Assembly (NCBI GenBank): GCA_963575645.1
Contig: OY754465.1
Location: 6,696,001 to 6,760,000 of the forward strand
DNA from: Xanthostigma xanthostigma
Lineage: Eukaryota > Arthropoda > Insecta > Raphidioptera > Raphidiidae
Reading direction: 5' to 3'
Length of the DNA: 64,000 bases
The first letter of the stretch is position 1; each line of letters begins with the position of its first letter. The notes beneath the pieces are model-generated. The model made no database searches. It was given only the letters and a program-made list of their open reading frames with translations, and had not been told where the DNA came from. The translations under genes were made by a program, and so were the position numbers. Shown piece by piece: positions 1 to 11,112 of the stretch.

Positions 1-54
1 GAATACGTTATCACGTAAAACTATCGTCCGTAAACCGACTTTACAGACAACCAA
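1..54 (-). mobile_element. Family A element, terminal fragment cut by window edge
   Basis: These bases match the outer end of family A seen in full at 14861-15516, 25181-25875 and 36220-36891. They contain the inner motif ACGTTATCACGT and the end hairpin whose arms are GTAAA/TTTAC and GTC/GAC. The element abuts a run of eight T, the usual insertion context of this family. The rest of the copy lies left of the window. It is non-coding. Confidence 0.8.
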
Positions 55-562
55 TTTTTTTTGTAACTTCTCAGGCAAAACAATATTTCTCATTCATGTT
101 GATTGAAGTTTTCATGTCTGTGGCTGTTTATTCAATGCATTGACATTATCGGCTCAAACAGAATTAGAATGTGATTTATTACAGCAATTTTGATAGCAAT
201 GTCCATTGTTCCAGTTTATGCATATTTGGTGGATATCGTTGAACCATCGACAACAAATGCACCAGACGAATGTAGTGATAATAATTGAAAATAAATGCCA
301 TTATTGACACGCAAACCATTGAACTGAGATTAGTAAAGCAATTTCAACTGTCCAATTATTTCATTAATAATTTTATCGGTATTATTTTTCATCAAATATT
401 TCATACTTTTAATCTATTCACATTTAAATAATTGATTTTTAAAAAAAACTTTTAATTTTAAGTGTGTTATTTATTTCTCAAAAATGGGAATTTATTTTAT
501 TGAATGAATGTATGAATAAATTTGGGGTTATGGCTTAATAGCCCGTTATAATTCAATTAAAC
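55..562. other. AT-rich stretch without recognised gene
   Basis: I see no coding frame, RNA gene or repeat end here. It is simple AT-rich sequence between the family A fragment and the first SINE. Confidence 0.5.
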
Positions 563-1159
563 ATCGGTGAGAGCACTAGAGGAGGTACCGGGTTCGAATC
601 CCAGCAGGTACAAATGTGGCTGGGATTTTTTCCTACTGCCTCTCCTTGAGAAAACCTCAACAAGATGGCCGGTACAGCAATTACTTCCTGTACCGGTCGT
701 CTTGTTGAGGTTTTCCATAATTTCCCTCACTAATTCTAGATAAATATCGAGATGGTTCCTTATTCAAGGCCATGGCCGATTACCTATCAAACTCCTATGC
801 TCAAAATTTAATCTTATCCTACTTTCCTAAAAATTCCTTCATTCGCCCATTGCTATTAATTAAGTTGAAAATTAAAAATTGTAGAAAATAACGGAAAGTA
901 TGACAGATGGAAAATAGTAACGGTGTGAATGGCGTCTGTTATGACATAAAGTCGAGAAACGGACGTTAAACGCATTATTATTACTACTATTATTATTATA
1001 TTCTCGTATTTTGTTATATGTAGCACTAACAAAACGATTTCTGAATGTATTTCAGTTTTAAATTAAAATTATAAAGTGTGATAGAAAAAAAAATAGTAAT
1101 GGTGCGAATGGCGTCTGTTATGAGTCTATGACATAAAGTCGAGAAACGGACGTTAAACG

Positions 1160-1192
<33 letters not shown>
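563..1192 (+). mobile_element. tRNA-derived SINE, family 1, copy 1
   Basis: It aligns with the better preserved copy at 22713-23280. The pol III box B is visible as GGTTCGAATCC near 591-601; the box A part is shortened here. The body shares the long segment with the Penelope-unrelated text 'gataaatatcgagatgg' and ends in an (ATT)n tail at about 1160-1192. The terminal 80 or so bases occur twice (about 908-985 and 1090-1165), so the 3' end was duplicated or a second copy inserted. It is a retrotransposed non-coding unit that depends on a partner LINE. Confidence 0.65.
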
Positions 1193-1196
<4 letters not shown>

Positions 1197-2936
1197 TCAC
1201 TTAAATAATAATATATAATTATTGAAGAATACTAATCAGACGTAAATCAAATATTTAAATTGGTGAATATTATAGAAAATATTTGTTAGTTGTGAATATT
1301 AGTGATAAAATATCACACTCCAGGTTTTTTTATTATTTCATTTCAATGAGCTATTTGTATGCAAACAAAAAATTACTTTTTAATCACGCCAAAAAATATA
1401 CGCGTACATAAGTACACTAACCCACTTTTTTATTACAGGGAAGATAATCTTTCCATCGATGTATTTTTTTTTAAATTCAATATATTTCTTTCAACTAACG
1501 TTGACATATAAATACCAGGAAAAGTTCTGTTTGAATTAATGACTAGAGACTTTGTTTTTCTACAATCGAATGTAAAAGAAGTTTCTAAAAATTATAGCAT
1601 GAGAAATTTACATTCGAGAATCTGAACTACAAGTTTTTCGAATTTTAATACTGTTGTGTCCAGAAGAGTTATGTACTGGACCGCCATTTTCGATCAGCCC
1701 TGTGCTTATAGAATATGTAAAATATTTTCACAAACCCTTATCCAATTTTGCGCAAGCGTTTGTCACTCCAATTAATTGATACGCATGTTTCCACATGTCG
1801 AATGACAGTCACAATGGAAATTTGATTTTCACTTCACCCTATTAAAAAGCTTCACAAAAGAAACATGCCAATCGTAAAATCTGTGGCCCCAAAACAAAAC
1901 CCATCATGTCGATTTTTTAGACGACTCTAAAAAAAGGTTGTCTTCGACGTTTATATTTGTATGTTCACGTTATTAGTGTATTTTCCATAAGGCACTTACA
2001 CTATTGGCGTTGGTGGGATGGCGGGACCTAGGGGTCGGACCAAAATAGCCTCCTAAGAAGTTTAACATTTTTGGAAATATTTATATGTATATATGTGTGA
2101 CCACGATATCTCTCGACAGACCTAATCGATTTAAACGAAATTTGGTTCACATGTTCGAATCGATCACCGCACGAAGCTTATTTAAAATGGGCCCAATCGG
2201 GCCATGTTAAGGGTGGTATTTAGAGGTTGAAAACATTTTTCGGGCCCAAAAATACTGAAAAAATTCTCGGAATCGTTTCAAATTTGAAATTTAACCCTCT
2301 AGTAATTATGAAAATGTGTTGCTAAAATTAAAAAAAAATCGGCCCGACAGGACCGGACTTACAAATTTTATGAAAACGCATAGATTTACATACTGAAGGG
2401 TGTATATAATTTGGTACAGATGTTGAATTGAGATGTAGTATTGAAATTAAGTAAAAAAATGTTGTTTTATGGGGTGTATTAAGGGGTATTTTTTTGAAAA
2501 CAAAGTTAAGTTCATACAATAGAGCCACACTGCCTATAATTGCAAATACACTACATTGTCGGCAGGGTTTAGCACTGCGACCCGGAGTTTTTTGTTTATG
2601 TATGCTTGTATGCTGCAAACTTTGCTTGATGCTCAGAGCAATTGCATAAATACTTACTATTTATTAAGTAAGTAACATTCCGTTACAAATTAAAAGAGTT
2701 TATTTGGAATTGTGTAACTTGAGAATAAATTAACAAATATCTTTTAAGTAAAAACATCTAAGAAACTTATTCTTTAATTTATATCTAACATAATTTCAGG
2801 ATAATTTAATAAATATCGCATTATAAAACTCGAAACTGTTTCATTTCAAAGAAGCTGAAAGATTTCGAAACATAATCAAATATTTACTTTAATTCCTTGA
2901 TTTATATTCAGGTTTGAAACGAAAATGAAATAAAAT
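1193..2936. other. Gene-free AT-rich region with diffuse repeat debris
   Basis: A short piece near 1225-1260 resembles the Penelope-type tail inserted at 22898-23018. The stretch 2085-2340 reads like the 3' non-coding text of old insect transposons, but I cannot name it. The 96-codon frame on the minus strand at 2328-2618 has no recognisable domain and biased composition, so I do not call it a gene. Confidence 0.45.
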
Positions 2937-3085
2937 ACAGTGTAAACTCTATATAGCGAAGTTCTATTTAACAAAAAACTGCTTAAAACGTAGAAACTGC
3001 TAAGGTTTGTTTTGGTTTACATTGTTACCCATTCATTGAAATACTCTATATAGCGTAACAACCACTCTCAATAGCGAAACAATAC
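2937..3085. mobile_element. Possible pogo/Tigger-like DNA transposon end
   Basis: The segment opens with CAGTGTAAACTCTATATAGC and repeats the phrase CTCTATATAGCG near 3042-3055. Many pogo/Tigger elements have ends of the form CAGT followed by a 'tatat' spaced motif. I see no matching opposite end, so this is a fragment at best. Confidence 0.3.
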
Positions 3086-3395
3086 ATCGCTTTAATTTTC
3101 CAAAATAAATTATTATTTTTAACTTCTCTACTTTCTAAGACAGTTTTATATCAGAAGGTAGATCAAATTTTTAAGAACATGACAAAAAGAAAATAAAATT
3201 TTGACATTGTCTGGTGAGGTACTTTCCATTTCTGAGTTCTGATTTTTGGTGCCTCCTGAGACGCGATGCCCTAAGCAATTGCTTAATTTGCTTATAGGTT
3301 AATCCAGCACTGACTGTATTCTTATATTCTGATTTTTATGGAGCAGATTTTATGTTTTTGTTTTTTCGATTTGCAGCGTTAATAATTAAAAAAAA

Positions 3396-3640
3396 TTGCT
3401 TGTCTGTAAAGTCGGTTTACGGACGATAGTTTTACGTGATAACGTCATAAAGAAACATTGATGAACTCTCTGACGTCACCCGAGAAGAGAGAGAAATGCG
3501 TACAAGCCGACGCTTGGGCCGATCGTGTCTCTCTATCGCTTATACCGCGCTCTCGCTTGCACGCTCAGGCTCAGGCGGAACGTGACACTTTTTCGTGCGT
3601 GCAGCCGGTGTTTCATCAATTTATAAGACGTTATCACGTC
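3396..3640 (+). mobile_element. Family A element, short copy (245 bp)
   Basis: One end starts TTGCTTGTCTG and carries the hairpin module plus ACGTGATAACGTC. The other end is GACGTTATCACGTC. It is flanked by runs of A on both sides (about eight each). Its inside is GC-richer than the surroundings and differs from the long copies, apart from the subterminal repeat ATTGATGAA/TTCATCAAT. The 75-codon frame at 3458-3685 runs through the element end and is not a gene. Confidence 0.8.
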
Positions 3641-4338
3641 AAAAAAAAGAATAGTTTGAAATTATTTATTGGTGTTTTACTGTAGTATGAAAAATATTAA
3701 TTTTAGATTGAAAAGATTCTGAAAATGTTTTTTTGTATGTACAGAAAACGTGACAATGGTGTCGTGTACGCGTCGTATTGAAAATTATTCCTAGAAAAAG
3801 AGGCTTTGAATAGAAAACTCATCTAGACGACTAGATATAACAGGCTTTAAAGATCTCTATACTATGCTGCAGTCCTAAACCAAAATGACGTACCGCACAT
3901 TTTTCTTATTTTAGATGCCAAGTTCTTATGACTTCTCACTATCCCCTCTCCTAAGTAAAATGGCCTTGACGCACATGCCTATCTCCAAAACAAAAACAAA
4001 GCCTAAACTCTCTAATCGTGACATAGGTACTAAAATCGATGTAATGTCATTTTCTTAAATATATATTTTTTAATTTATTTTTTTTAACTTTAGAATAATG
4101 TTTTTTCAAGCGATTTTTTGTTTTTTAAACCTTTTTTTTTATTTATCAGAATATTACTTCAATGAAATTTGAGACGAAATGGCTATAATATGCCAAAAAA
4201 AAAACAAAAATAAAATCGATAAAATGATTTTCGTATTTGAATCTAAATGTTTACCGCCGGCGACACTGCTTTTTTGTGACACCCTGTATATAGGTATAAT
4301 ATATAATATGTCGTACAGAAGTGTGTATTCTTGAATGG
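3641..4338. other. AT-rich spacer without gene
   Basis: It holds homopolymer runs and unremarkable AT-rich sequence. The phrase 'tgacaccctgtatataggt' near 4277-4295 looks like the 3' end common in insect DNA transposons, but there is too little to assign it. Confidence 0.45.
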
Positions 4339-4933
4339 TAGTGATGTATCCACATGACTCTTTATTGGGAGCTGGCTCCGTGCGCTCCGCCCACTAAAAA
4401 GAGTCGCTCAGAGGGAGTCGTTCAAAGGAGTGACACTAGACAGTACGCTCTACACAAGTGTGCAGACTGCAGAGGTGTGAACTGTCATCATGCATGCTTA
4501 GGAGTCACTTAGCATTGCACAGCACAATACACACTCACCTCTAAGCTCATTTTAATATGATTCTGATCTTATATTATTCGCATTTCGGATAAACTATAAA
4601 GTATAATAAAAGCTTAACGATAATAATGTTTATTGTTACAATATTATATCTTTGTCAACGACGTCAATGTGAATGGTTTAAGTCACTGTAAACAGTGTGT
4701 CATTCAACATTAAACGACTCAGCAAAGATAACTCCGTACGTGCAAAATTCACTAGTGCCTCTGTGGCCTGTGCTGTGTGCGTTCTGCAAATGTGCGAATG
4801 CAACAGTACAGAATAGTTCAGTACAGAGCAATGGCGCTCGGAGTGAGTCATTCACAAAAAAAGAGCGACTCGCTCCGCTCCGAGAAAGGAGTCGTTCATT
4901 ATGAACGACTCGCTCAGGAGCGACGCTTCACTA
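4339..4933 (+). mobile_element. hAT-type miniature element, copy 1 (595 bp)
   Basis: The ends are TAGTGATGT and its near inverse TTCACTA, typical of hAT elements. The flanks are TTGAATGG (4331-4338) and TTGAATAG (4934-4941), an 8-bp duplication with one mismatch, as the hAT superfamily makes. Subterminal sequence is packed with palindromic GAGTCGTTCA-like motifs (4395-4425, 4858-4922). There is no transposase; the short open frames across it are incidental. The second copy is at 26578-27138 in inverted orientation. Confidence 0.8.
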
Positions 4934-5319
4934 TTGAATAGACACGTGGAATTTTATATTTATGTAGGTATAATAACAAAGAAATGTGAATTATTGTACG
5001 ACGCGAACGTTCAGGAAGGCATATGAAATTTCTAATACACATTTCCGATAGAGTGCGAAGTAAATTTAAAACGGTCAAAGCTAGAGGTAATTTGAGAGCA
5101 TTGAAGCATAATAGGGTTTGGCGTGAAACTAGTTCCAACTATGTTCTATGTACCTATATCTGTGTTTCCGAAACTGGGGTCCGCGGAACACTAATAGGCC
5201 CCACTCACGATCAAACTTCATGCCACAGTTCAGTGTTCAAACTTATAGTTCAGTGAAGCATATTTATAATGTGTGGGACAAATAAACACTGAAACCAACA
5301 CTGAAGTCAAGCGAACTCA

Positions 5320-5640
5320 TCAAATGCATCTTGATTCAGTGTTCAAGTAAACTGCTGTGTGTGTGGGTATTTTCAGTTCAGTTTTTGGAGTTCTGTGTTT
5401 TGTACAACCAGAAGCCAAAAATCTCAATGTTGCTGCAAGTCTTTCTTGTGCAGAAATAGATTTTCGCATATTTGTGTCCTGGTTCTTAATAAATAGGGTA
5501 ACTAATTCCAGTAAATAATTGTAAGTTAATTCATCCATTCGTAAATAATTATTCCAATCAAGCGGCTCAAGATGTAATTCATTAATCAAATAAACATGAC
5601 TTCTTGAATCACGCATTTCTAACCAATTTTTCACCCACAT
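5320..5640 (-). pseudogene. HARBI1-like transposase, N-terminal fragment
   Basis: The frame of 106 codons begins with a methionine and contains LINELHLEPLDWNNYLRMD, followed by NMRKSISAQERLAATLRFLA. This is the conserved region before the DDE nuclease domain of PIF/Harbinger transposases, which cut and paste the element in the nucleus. Similarity stops after about residue 75; the remaining frame is read-through of non-coding sequence, and the catalytic DDE part is absent. A near identical, shorter fragment lies at 21447-21653. It is therefore a dead remnant. The family assignment rests on motif recognition and is quite secure. Confidence 0.8.
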
Positions 5641-5990
5641 TCTTCTATTTTTTTCTTATTTCTCTGTTTTAAATACAATCCCATAGCTATGAACAGCCAA
5701 TCCTCACTATTTAAATTACTCATTAAGTTCTTATTAATGAACTATACTCTATAGTATAATATTATAGTGTGTATATAATCGAAGAATCTCGTTAGAGATT
5801 CTTTTCTGTGCTAAATGCCGACGTATCTCTAACGTATTCTTATACATTGATTTTGCCTAGCTCCCATATAACGCCGTGTATATGAGACGAGTTTCCAAGT
5901 TTTATAGTTCTGTGACCACGTGACTTTCATAGGACCGATTTTTCGTATCACCCATATATACTTCTGTACCACAATAACAGCTTATACTGC

Positions 5991-6150
5991 GAGGGTGCCC
6001 GTGGACGAGTGGTTACGACGTTAGACTAGTAATAACACTAATAACAGGGTCTCGGGTTCGATTCCCAGCAGCATCATTGGAAAAGTTTTTTTTTTCTACT
6101 CCATTTTATTTCCACTTGATATTTATATATAATCATATATTTTTTTTTTT
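5991..6150 (+). mobile_element. tRNA-derived SINE, family 2, copy 1
   Basis: A box A-like GTGGACGAGTGG at 6001-6012 and a box B GGGTTCGATTCC at 6054-6065 are spaced as in a tRNA. They are followed by CATCATTGG, a T-run and TTCCACTTGATATT, shared with the copy at 23811. Downstream to about 6310 the sequence is T-rich low complexity. It lies inside Harbinger element 1. Confidence 0.6.
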
Positions 6151-6670
6151 AATTTTTAATTTTTTTTTAATTTTTAATTTTTTTTAATTTTTAATTTTTT
6201 TTACATTTTTAATTGTTTTTTTTATTTTTAATTTATTTTCTCAATTTTTTTCTCATATACCTACATATTTTTATTTCTTTTTTAATTTTTAATTTTTTAT
6301 TTTCTTGTTTTTTGAAAAATACACTTTCGTCAAATTTTTTATTAAAAAATAACAAAATATATGATTGAAGTTAGATTTAAATAATTTAATTTATTAAAAA
6401 ACATATTTATCATATAAAGTGCAACAAAAATTAAAAAGTGGAAAGTTTTCAAAGTGAAACTTCTTTTTTTAATGCAAAATAAGTATTTTACAAATGATAT
6501 GAAAAAAATTTTGTATTTTTAATGGTTGGCCTTGTTCATTGATTTTTTTTTCATGCCTTCAAAATTGGCCTTCATGGAATCTGTGGCCTCTTAATTCTAA
6601 AAATGCACATATGTTTATTTTTTGGAGAAAAAATAAAAATAATGTATCACACTTTGGAAAAAGACGTGAA

Positions 6671-7228
6671 ATCTTAAAAAAAAAACTTCGGAGAAGTAAA
6701 AACTTCGTTCTGTGCTAAATTCAAAAACTTGAGGCGACTGAATCTCAGAATTATAACTTAAAAAAAAAGAATTTCGAGGCAGACAAGAAATTGAAATCAA
6801 GCTCGAAATTCTGTGCCTAAGACGTCGAAAAAATAATGAATTTCGAGGCAGACAAGGAATTGAAATCCAACTTCGAAATTCTGTGCTTATAAAAGCTACA
6901 AGAACAACAGCAAAAAAAAGTGCACAGACGGCGTTTTTTAGTGGTAACTAAAGGAGTTATGCGAACACCGTCTTTGCATTTTTTTTGCTGTTGCTCTTGT
7001 AGCTTTTATAAGCACAGAATTTCGAAGTTGGATTTCAATTCCTTGTCTGCCTCGAAATTCATTATTTTTTCGACGTCTTAGGCACAGAATTTCGAGCTTG
7101 ATTTCAATTTCTTGTCTGCCTCGAAATTCTTTTTTTTTTAAGTTATAATTCTGAGATTCAGTCGCCTCAAGTTTTTGAATTTAGCACAGAACGAAGTTTT
7201 TACTTCTCCGAAGTTTTTTTTTTAAGAT
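6671..7228. repeat. Large foldback (arms about 265 bp) inside Harbinger element 1
   Basis: The left arm begins with ATCTTAAAAAA and the right arm ends with its complement. The arms are almost identical over about 265 bp and enclose a short loop near 6940-6965. Each arm holds two tandem units of about 75 bp, both beginning AATTTCGAGGCAGACAAG and ending CTCGAAATTCTGTGC or similar. It is non-coding; the arms' near-identity points to recent insertion. Confidence 0.85.
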
Positions 7229-7426
7229 ATAATATATCTTATGTATCTAATATCTATACTCGACGAGTGTATGCCAACAACTGCACCAAACTGAACACAA
7301 AAAATTTAAAAAAATGAGCTGTTTGCATGAACTGTGTGTGGTGCCAGTCAGTCTTTCGATTAATCGGTCCAACTTCACTGAACACTGAACTGTGGCATGA
7401 AGTTTGATCGTGAGTGGGGCCTATAA

Positions 7427-7904
7427 GGGTCTGTAAATATATCCTAGGACCTAGGAGATCCGCAAATCATCGCTGGTGTGTAGGCTATACAGTACGACCG
7501 TCGACACCCGAAATTTATAAACGCCGCTGTTTGGAAAACCGTGATTTTATAGTCAGTGACCTTGAACGCAAATTTGTAAGTGAACAAAAGCTGCTGATGT
7601 AAAACATTTCAGAAATTCTCTGAAAATGTATTTACTGGAAAACGCTTCTTATAATTTAAATGAATATTTACTGTAATGTTCATTCACCTGACATTTTTAA
7701 TACTGTACTTTACAGTTTCTTAAAATAAAAGCTTATTATTATTATTAGTTTGGTCGGCGATGGCCGTATTGCATGAGCGCCGTTTACACTACACAATATA
7801 GAAGTGAAATTTACGCAAAATCTAAATGTTATAAATTGATATTTAGACGTAAGAAAATAATTAAATAAATTACTGTTGATTTGTATTAACGAGGGTTCAT
7901 GATA
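7427..7904. other. Spacer without recognised gene
   Basis: The 62-codon frame at 7414-7602 begins in the Harbinger end and has no recognisable domain. The rest is AT-rich. Confidence 0.45.
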
Positions 7905-7965
7905 ACTTTGCTAATCTCTAAGGGGTCCGTTGGCGAAAAAGCTTAGGAAACGCTGATCTATTCCT
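7905..7965. mobile_element. hAT-like terminal fragment
   Basis: The phrase AAGGGGTCCGTTGGCGAAAA and the following 'aggaaacgctga' match the general form of degraded hAT 3' ends (…ggttgggaaccrctg). There is only one end and no target duplication, so this is tentative. Confidence 0.3.
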
Positions 7966-8070
7966 ACCAGAAAAACTTCTTCGTACATAATACCTATAGC
8001 CCTTACATACCCGCATAACACACTGACCGACCGCGCTTATCCAAATACAAAACTTCATTTTATTTTTTAC

Positions 8071-8706
8071 CATTCCAACCCACAAGTGGGGAATGGTACA
8101 AGTTTAGGTCAAAAATCACTTTTCAAAAATTTTACAATATCTTTCCGTTTTGAGGTCCCCCGAATCCAAAAAACATATTTTTCAAAAAACTCTGTTCGTC
8201 TGTTAGTCTGTGAACACGTTACAGGTCAAACGGATTGAAACCAAATTTTGGAAGGATGTTTGGTATGCAAATATGAAGAGCCCTATTGTTTTTGGGGAAA
8301 ATCGGCGCATGCGCAGAAGATATATATGCTATAATGGTATTTTTTATATAATAATGGTATACTTTTCATAACGGATTATTACTCTATTTATTTTTTCAAG
8401 AAAGTTTCGTTAAAATTTTTTTTTCTCAACTTTACAGTTTCGGAAATATTTTGAAAATAAAAAAAAATCAGCTGTCCTTTCGTTTTGTAGATATGTTACA
8501 AATATACTAGTTAAGCATGCTTTGATTAATTTTTACATGACGTGGAACATAATATTATGTAGGTAACCATGGCTACGAATAGCAAATATCATATTGAATA
8601 CTAGCCATTACCTGCGTCACCTCACGCGATATCAGATATTTTCTTTATTATAATCAAATGTCAACATTTTTGAAGTTGGAATGGTCCCGTCGCCCAATGG
8701 GCTGGA
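8071..8706 (+). mobile_element. Element C, full copy (about 635 bp)
   Basis: It starts CATTCCAACCCAC and ends GTTGGAATGGTCCCGTCGCC, giving inverted CATTCCAAC ends. Large parts reappear in the composite repeats at 16507-16915 and, inverted, at 28992-29462. Conserved phrases include GAAGAGCCCTATTGTTTTTG and TAACCATGGCTACGAATAGC. It has no coding potential. The superfamily is unknown to me. Confidence 0.65.
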
Positions 8707-9187
8707 ATTTTAAATATATTTCTCTCAGTGTGGCTAGGCAGTGCACTAACAAGTATTTCGTGCGAGTATACCTCTATTTATACAGTGTATTGAGGGGAAG
8801 ATTTTCGAGTGGCTGGTGACTTCTAACCTCTTTGCTATAGATGAGCTCAGACGTGACAAGAATTTCTATACAATATATTATAGAAACGAAATTATTATAA
8901 TTCAATGTACAACGTAGTGATTTTGTCAGTTTTTGTTTTCTCTGTTATCGCATATTATCCCTGTATGTATATATTATACGCACTGATAATTTTATTTGCT
9001 TTTTCAATAACATTTGCAAATTTCTATTTATATTCAAAGTTCGTCTTTATCTTTCATACCCAATATACAAACTTTTATAATTTATAATGTACCGCCGATT
9101 TATATCCACTGGTATAGTAATTATACGTAACCAGGGAAGTCACAGAAAATAGAAAAATATAATTTTAAAAATTTTATTTTCTAAATA
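8707..9187. other. AT-rich spacer without gene
   Basis: A 60-codon frame at 8905-9087 consists almost only of hydrophobic and aromatic residues and looks like chance in AT-rich DNA. Confidence 0.45.
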
Positions 9188-9574
9188 CACCCATCCCCCG
9201 ATTTACACGGTACTTGTTTTACACGTTTTCGCTTTTACATGGTTTTCCAAATAAGTTTTTTTTTGTTTTTATCGCACTCTACTAAATGCTACTGTGATTG
9301 AACACGTGCGCTGTGTACACATCTCACGGGGAATCCCGAGCTTATGTGCTGACTTGCTGCACACGCACACTGTGTCTGTATTTCTTCGCATAAAATTAAA
9401 GTTCTATCTACGGAAAATTGTATTTGAGTGAAAGTTTCACAGTTTCAGAACCTGTCAATGCATTTTATTTTTATTTCTGTGTACACCTAAAAATATTGAA
9501 AAAAATCACAACTGTTAAATAGCAAAATTATGCATTTTCTGCACGTATCTACCGTGTAAATCGGGGGATAGGTG
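9188..9574. mobile_element. Miniature Tc1/mariner or pogo-type element (387 bp)
   Basis: The inverted ends are about 25 bp: CACCCATCCCCCGATTTACA on the left, and the same with one mismatch (CACCTATCC…) on the right complement. The flanks are TA on both sides, as expected for the IS630-Tc1-mariner superfamily. There is no transposase inside. Confidence 0.75.
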
Positions 9575-10560
9575 TATACCCAAAGGACGTTGCCTGATTG
9601 TGCAGATCTAATCATCTAAATGTTGTTCAAAATCAACATGAAAGAAAATCCAATATGTCGAACATATTCGAGGTGTCAGACATTTTAATTGCGGTTCATG
9701 TTATTTGTAAGAGACATTATTTTAGCGTTTTGTTTGAAGTTTTTAAGCTATCCAATTAAAAAAACAAACAGTATCTATAAATTTTTACATGTCGTCAAAA
9801 CGACATCTTTCGGAAAGTTTAGAGGGAAAACGCCCCAAAATCAAAAAAAGTCATAGAGGAAATAGGTGTCAGACTAGGCTTAATGAAGCCATATACAAAG
9901 TTTGGGGAGAGTATGTAATAATAAAATTTTTGCCGACGGGCACTCTGACTAATAGCACCGGTAAGAGATTTATAAGTCGCATAAAACAGGCAAAACTTTG
10001 AATTTCACAGAAACAGCTCCGATTTTGATGATTTTTTCTAAATTTAGTTTTTTTATATTATTGAAAATCAGAAACATTTTGAGGCGGGGAACGAATTATT
10101 TATATTGTTTAAGGGGCTAAGGGCAGTCAGAGGCATGAAAAATTAAAAAAACAAATGTTTTGACAAAAGTTAATTTACTTTATAGCTAATAATATTTCAA
10201 CTTGACTTCACTAAATTTTCAAAAAAAAAAAATTTTTTTTGGACAAAGTTATAGCCATCTGTTGAACCCCTCTCATAAGCAAAAAAACAATATTCAATAC
10301 TTACGAAGGAAGGTGTCAAGCAAAATATTAATTCTTAAACCAATTTTACAAATTTTTTAGATTTTATAAATTTAATTTTTAGCCACGTATTCGTATTATT
10401 TTCAGTTTTATTTTTATGATCCTGGGGGGTGTAATTACCCCCTTTTCTATCCCTTTATCTACGCCCTTGGTATTTATTCGAAAGATTTAAAAAAATATTG
10501 AATTGGTATCGCAAAAAGTTCTCTAAAAATTGGTGTATTACGCACTAACATTTACTTTAT
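9575..10560. other. Spacer with one weak short frame
   Basis: Apart from the frame at 9789-10001 described separately, I see AT-rich sequence with A-runs and no repeat end. Confidence 0.4.
9789..10001 (+). CDS. Unrecognised short basic frame, 70 codons
   Basis: It starts at a true ATG and is rich in lysine and arginine. The segment GKRPKIKKSHRG near residues 13-24 looks like a nuclear localisation signal, and the second half contains GEYVIIKFLPTGTL. I recognise no domain. There are no visible splice partners, and the flanks are repeat-rich. It could be a leftover of a transposon protein or chance. I would not count it as a gene without transcript evidence. Confidence 0.2.
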   Translation: MSSKRHLSESLEGKRPKIKKSHRGNRCQTRLNEAIYKVWGEYVIIKFLPTGTLTNSTGKRFISRIKQAKL

Positions 10561-10735
10561 TAGATACTAATCTTTATATATAAAAATTACGTGTCACATG
10601 TTTGTCCGCAATGAACTCCTAAACTACTGAACCGATTTTAAATTTGATTTGCACACCGTGTGCAATTCGACCCAACTTAAAAGATAGGATAGCTTACATT
10701 TCAATTTATAGTCGCAATATTATTTTATTGCAAAT
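10561..10735 (+). mobile_element. Dispersed transposon fragment, unclassified
   Basis: It starts with ACTAATCTTTATATATAAAA and includes 'ctactgaaccgatttt' and the odd palindrome-like GCACACCGTGTGC at 10651-10663. This start-of-element wording (unit start, 'aactcctaaactactgaaccg') is common in insect non-autonomous DNA elements. No matching end was found. Confidence 0.4.
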
Positions 10736-10763
10736 TATTTGTCTATTCCTTGACAGTCATAAT

Positions 10764-10918
10764 ACAACCATATAAGATGGCGATACCTGTTGACTGGATT
10801 GAGCGAATATTCAATAGATGGCGCAACGAACTTAACAACCATATAAGATGGCGATACCTGTTGACTGGATTGAGTGAATATTCAATAGATGGCGCAACGA
10901 ACTTAACAACCATATATC
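10764..10918. repeat. Tandem duplication, 71-bp unit, 2.2 copies
   Basis: Units start at ACAACCATATAAGATGGCGA at 10764 and 10835, with a third partial start at 10906. Copies differ at about one base (GAGCGA versus GAGTGA). Frames on both strands across it are products of the duplication. Confidence 0.9.
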
Positions 10919-10965
10919 TAGATCGAGGATGTAAAAAAACTGAATATCGTTTAAAACAAATGCTT

Positions 10966-11112
10966 TTTTTTTCGAGCACGACGGCGCAGCCGGAGTGAAC
11001 CCTCGAAATAGAGCAAGTGTTTTAAAGGCCAGTTATCCACGAATACTTTACGCTATTCTTTTTCGAGCACGACGGCGCAGCCGGAGTGCTCGAAATAGAG
11101 CAAGTGTTTTAA
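10966..11112. repeat. Direct repeat with internal short inverted motif
   Basis: The phrase TTCGAGCACGACGGCGCAGC occurs at about 10971 and 11060. Each copy is followed by CCGGAGTG and then CTCGAAATAGAGCAAGTG. TCGAGCAC…GTGCTCGA forms an inverted pair in the second copy. This may be the tail of a transposon duplicated with its flank. Confidence 0.6.

Larger units (their letters stand above)
5195..7423. mobile_element. PIF/Harbinger-derived element 1, with nested inserts
   Basis: Its inverted ends begin TAGGCCCCACTCACGATC and extend about 45 bp. It is flanked by TAA at 5192-5194 and 7424-7426, the 3-bp duplication of PIF/Harbinger. A truncated transposase fragment lies on the minus strand at 5320-5640. 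An insert of about 1.45 kb (about 5778-7228) holds a tRNA-type SINE, T-rich low complexity and a large foldback. The copy at 21241-22187 lacks that insert and shows the ancestral layout. Confidence 0.85.

Noticed and set aside
2328-2618. 96-codon minus-strand frame
   Set aside because: Unbalanced composition, no motif, no relation to neighbours; starts without context.
1-3640. Opposed family A copies at 1-54 and 3396-3640 considered as ends of one 3.6-kb composite transposon
   Set aside because: The second copy is complete with both of its own ends, and the interior between them shows no transposase; two separate insertions explain it more simply.
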